Assembly (NCBI GenBank): GCA_030631415.1
Contig: DAOVLE010000003.1
Coordinates: 1 to 52,753 of the forward strand
Origin: JAAEQG01 sp023133475
GTDB taxonomy: Bacteria; Planctomycetota; Phycisphaerae; UBA1845
Direction: 5' to 3'
DNA length: 52,753 bases
This document shows positions 51,701-52,753 of the stretch, in pieces. The stretch's first letter is position 1; each line of letters opens with the position of its first letter. A program made the position numbers and the translations under genes. The notes below the pieces were generated by a model. The model ran no database searches and was not told the origin of the DNA. It saw only the letters and a program-made list of their open reading frames with translations.

Positions 51701-52753
51701 GTACTGCTACACGCCCACTTGCACGGGAACGGCGACCATCAGCCTGTGCGGCAGCAGCTACGACACCAAGCTGGCTATCTATGCCGATTGCGGCTGTGCT
51801 CCGCTCGGGACCCGTCTGGCTGAAAATGACGATGCGAGCGGCATTTGCAGCCCGCAGTCGCAGATTGAGCTCGAGGTGGTGGCTAGTCAGCAGTACCTGA
51901 TTGAGGTCGGCGGTTACTCGGACCATGCCGGAGAGGGCGTGCTGACGATCAGTTGCGTGCCTGATCCCGAGGGGGCCTGCTGTAGCATTGCCGGGGTGTG
52001 TGAAGTGAAGACCGAAACCGAGTGCGACATCGAGGGCGGTGTCTACCTCGGTGACGACACCACCTGTGACGGTGATCCGTGTGCCCAGGGTGCCTGCTGC
52101 TTCGAAGATGGTTCCTGCTCGCTGATGGATGCGGACGGCTGTGCCGCCGCTGTCGGCAGTATTGCTTTCCTCGGCTACGGCACCACCTGCATTCCGAACC
52201 CCTGCCCGCAGCAGGGCAACGACTGTACTTTGTCGATCGTCGTGACTCTGCCGGCTGATCTGGGCAAAGGCTACTCTGATTCGAACACGACCTGCGGTCG
52301 CGGTAACGACTACGAGGACACCTGCCTGGGCTCCTACGACAGCGGTGAGGACATCATTTACAAACTGGTGGTCACCGAGGACGTCTGCGTGGACATTACG
52401 GTGGCTGCTGCTGATGTTGAGGCTCGTTTTGGCGTGGCGATTGACGACGTGTGCCCGCCTGGCGATCTGTGCATGGACTACGAGACGTGGCCTTGGCCTA
52501 ACCCCGCCGCGGTGCTGAAAGGCTTGAACCTGACCGTTGGCACGTATTACGTGATGGTGGACACCTATGCGTATTACGATCCCTGCACGGCGTTCGACCT
52601 GACTATCACCCCGTGCCCGGCCGGCCCGCCCAACGATTTCTGTGCCGATGCCATCGACATCACCGCCACGCCCTACAGCGACCTTGGCGTCGATGTGCCC
52701 AACGCCACCGACGATGCCAATGTGGACCCGAGCTGTGATACTTATTCCAACAG
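48774..52753 (+). CDS. Large secreted surface protein, 3' end outside window
   Basis: The frame is open for 1,326 codons to the right edge. The ATG has AAAGGAG six bases upstream. A long n-region leads into MIALALTGGMIIGQACALG, a signal peptide. Residues about 45-370 form a propeller-like region (VYRYAGGTDW, LYAGVQT, LYAATNSNN, LYIGSGG). From 373 come DCNTNGIPDWCD and DCNSNHIPDECE units, then dockerin-like half-sites GDGYTDLDDLTTLV and DGDGDLDMKDFAFF. The rest alternates Cys-rich GACC units (GACCFDDGSC, DPNPC) with pre-peptidase-like sandwiches (GDNCD.PL.V, then DTCL..YD.G.DIIY and Y.[IL]MVDT). Shared modules tie it to the giant protein. It is probably part of the extracellular matrix or cell surface; no catalytic domain is seen so far. 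Confidence 0.88.
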   Translation, partial: MERNNSANFVNSAFPGGNQGRKVLKTSMIALALTGGMIIGQACALGQVFAGTQGGGTGHPGRVYRYAGGTDWIELTPPEGLGGAAAVMDLADFKGQLYAGVQTATGSGGGGGEGQVWRYEGGTVWTQVGTLDNSVMVLEVYQGHLYAATNSNNLYSCVTCDGTDWDNIPKGRSNTGFWAGYVSSVCGEPELFLGELNTDAFWRFNLVDGLVFLDDYGGSCIWDFADFAGDLYAGAWAGSGPVYRTEENLDCDHPRFVEIYSTGANNWALETFQGKLYIGSGGTSGPEGAKLWAYDGIDWNVVRTWPTTVENEGVSALVAQGDHYLYIGLGLPDGYYSGDGQAEVWRFDGDSFMQISEDDFFGGGVQTLLGGTDCNTNGIPDWCDVDCGPPDGPCDVPGCGQSEDCNSNHIPDECEPCGDNNGDGYTDLDDLTTLVSCLTGPGGSASSECLCMLDTDGDGDLDMKDFAFFQLCFNPGIGACCFDNGDCELLDSNGCKTAGGDYLGDMTNCTPNPCPQIGDNCDMPLVVADVFVDSNYTCGRTDDYNDTCLESYDGGEDIIYEWTVNSDACFKLTLDPHGTAYTGFAVDGMCPLEHGYVNCEAVQWGDGTGDPYSIEDLNLTAGVYYIMVDTNPAGEECIPSFELTVQICATGVCCQDGACSIMTELECEGVGGVYLGDDTGCDPNPCNIGACCFDDICSNGMIEEDCTADGGVYKGHLSTCDPNPCVGACCFDDGSCQLLTPGACETAEGIYWGDGTDCDPNPCPQPGDNCDNPLVVTFPADLDYTTNGDTQGMVDDYSDTCLGNYDSGPDIIYKLVVTGNVCVDITVTNMSTTYGGIALDNACPPGNPCMAYDAYGSELSLPNQCLTAGDYYLMIDTWSPNPDDMSFTITITETPVGACCLYDGGCVEDATEEACFDTLGGCRWLEGEPCTACPALPANDACANAEAIGEGTDYPFDTTCATNDGIGEYTTGANIWYCYTPTCTGTATISLCGSSYDTKLAIYADCGCAPLGTRLAENDDASGICSPQSQIELEVVASQQYLIEVGGYSDHAGEGVLTISCVPDPEGACCSIAGVCEVKTETECDIEGGVYLGDDTTCDGDPCAQGACCFEDGSCSLMDADGCAAAVGSIAFLGYGTTCIPNPCPQQGNDCTLSIVVTLPADLGKGYSDSNTTCGRGNDYEDTCLGSYDSGEDIIYKLVVTEDVCVDITVAAADVEARFGVAIDDVCPPGDLCMDYETWPWPNPAAVLKGLNLTVGTYYVMVDTYAYYDPCTAFDLTITPCPAGPPNDFCADAIDITATPYSDLGVDVPNATDDANVDPSCDTYSN

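Overview
The window looks like part of a Planctomycetota chromosome, probably a Phycisphaerae-like lineage. This is inferred from five things: secreted proteins full of DCNNNGIPDEC-type calcium-binding repeats, planctomycete-style dockerin-like C-termini (DGDVDLDDFAAL), a prepilin-type protein with the H-X9-DG motif, a PEP-CTERM protein, and many interspersed palindromic and heptanucleotide repeats in a GC-rich background. No rRNA, tRNA, CRISPR array, integrase or intact insertion sequence was recognised.

Layout. Bases 2-457 hold the end of a TPR protein. A 1.7-kb repeat-rich stretch without a convincing gene follows. Bases 2125-25971 are one open frame of 7,948 codons for a giant secreted mosaic protein. 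In order it has a signal peptide, Cys-rich GACC repeats, three propeller-like modules, five DUF2341 modules, seven RCC1-like repeats, a LamG domain, SbsA/Ig-like domains, about twelve CARDB domains, a Gly/Ser linker, a cohesin-like domain and a dockerin-like tail. About 61 DCNxN repeats in twelve blocks stitch the first two thirds together. Convergent to it (26164-30204, minus) is a secreted GH123/DUF4091-like glycosidase with an inserted LamG domain and a dockerin-like tail.

The middle (30.7-42.4 kb) mixes housekeeping and membrane genes: a glycosyltransferase-like membrane protein fused to TPRs, an orphan two-domain ABC permease, a tRNA-dihydrouridine synthase, a lipoprotein esterase with a PKD domain, infA, an ABC-F ATPase, a lamin-tail PEP-CTERM protein, and a DUF2304 plus GT2 pair. 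From 42.4 kb come manA with a possible attenuated leader, an H-X9-DG prepilin-like protein, a B12-binding-type radical SAM protein, and repeat-rich spacers. The right edge (48774-52753) is an incomplete second large surface protein. It shares the GACC, DCNxN and dockerin-like modules with the giant protein.

The main points of interest are: (1) the five DUF2341 modules have near-identical GC-rich flanks but unrelated AT-rich interiors, like exchangeable cassettes; (2) interspersed repeats supply or alter the 3' ends of at least five genes, sometimes providing the stop codon; (3) the DCNxN repeats follow a strict linker grammar; (4) repeat pairs show compensatory stem changes; (5) manA has a promoter-leader-hairpin-T-run arrangement. 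All functions are read from motifs by eye and none was checked by database search.
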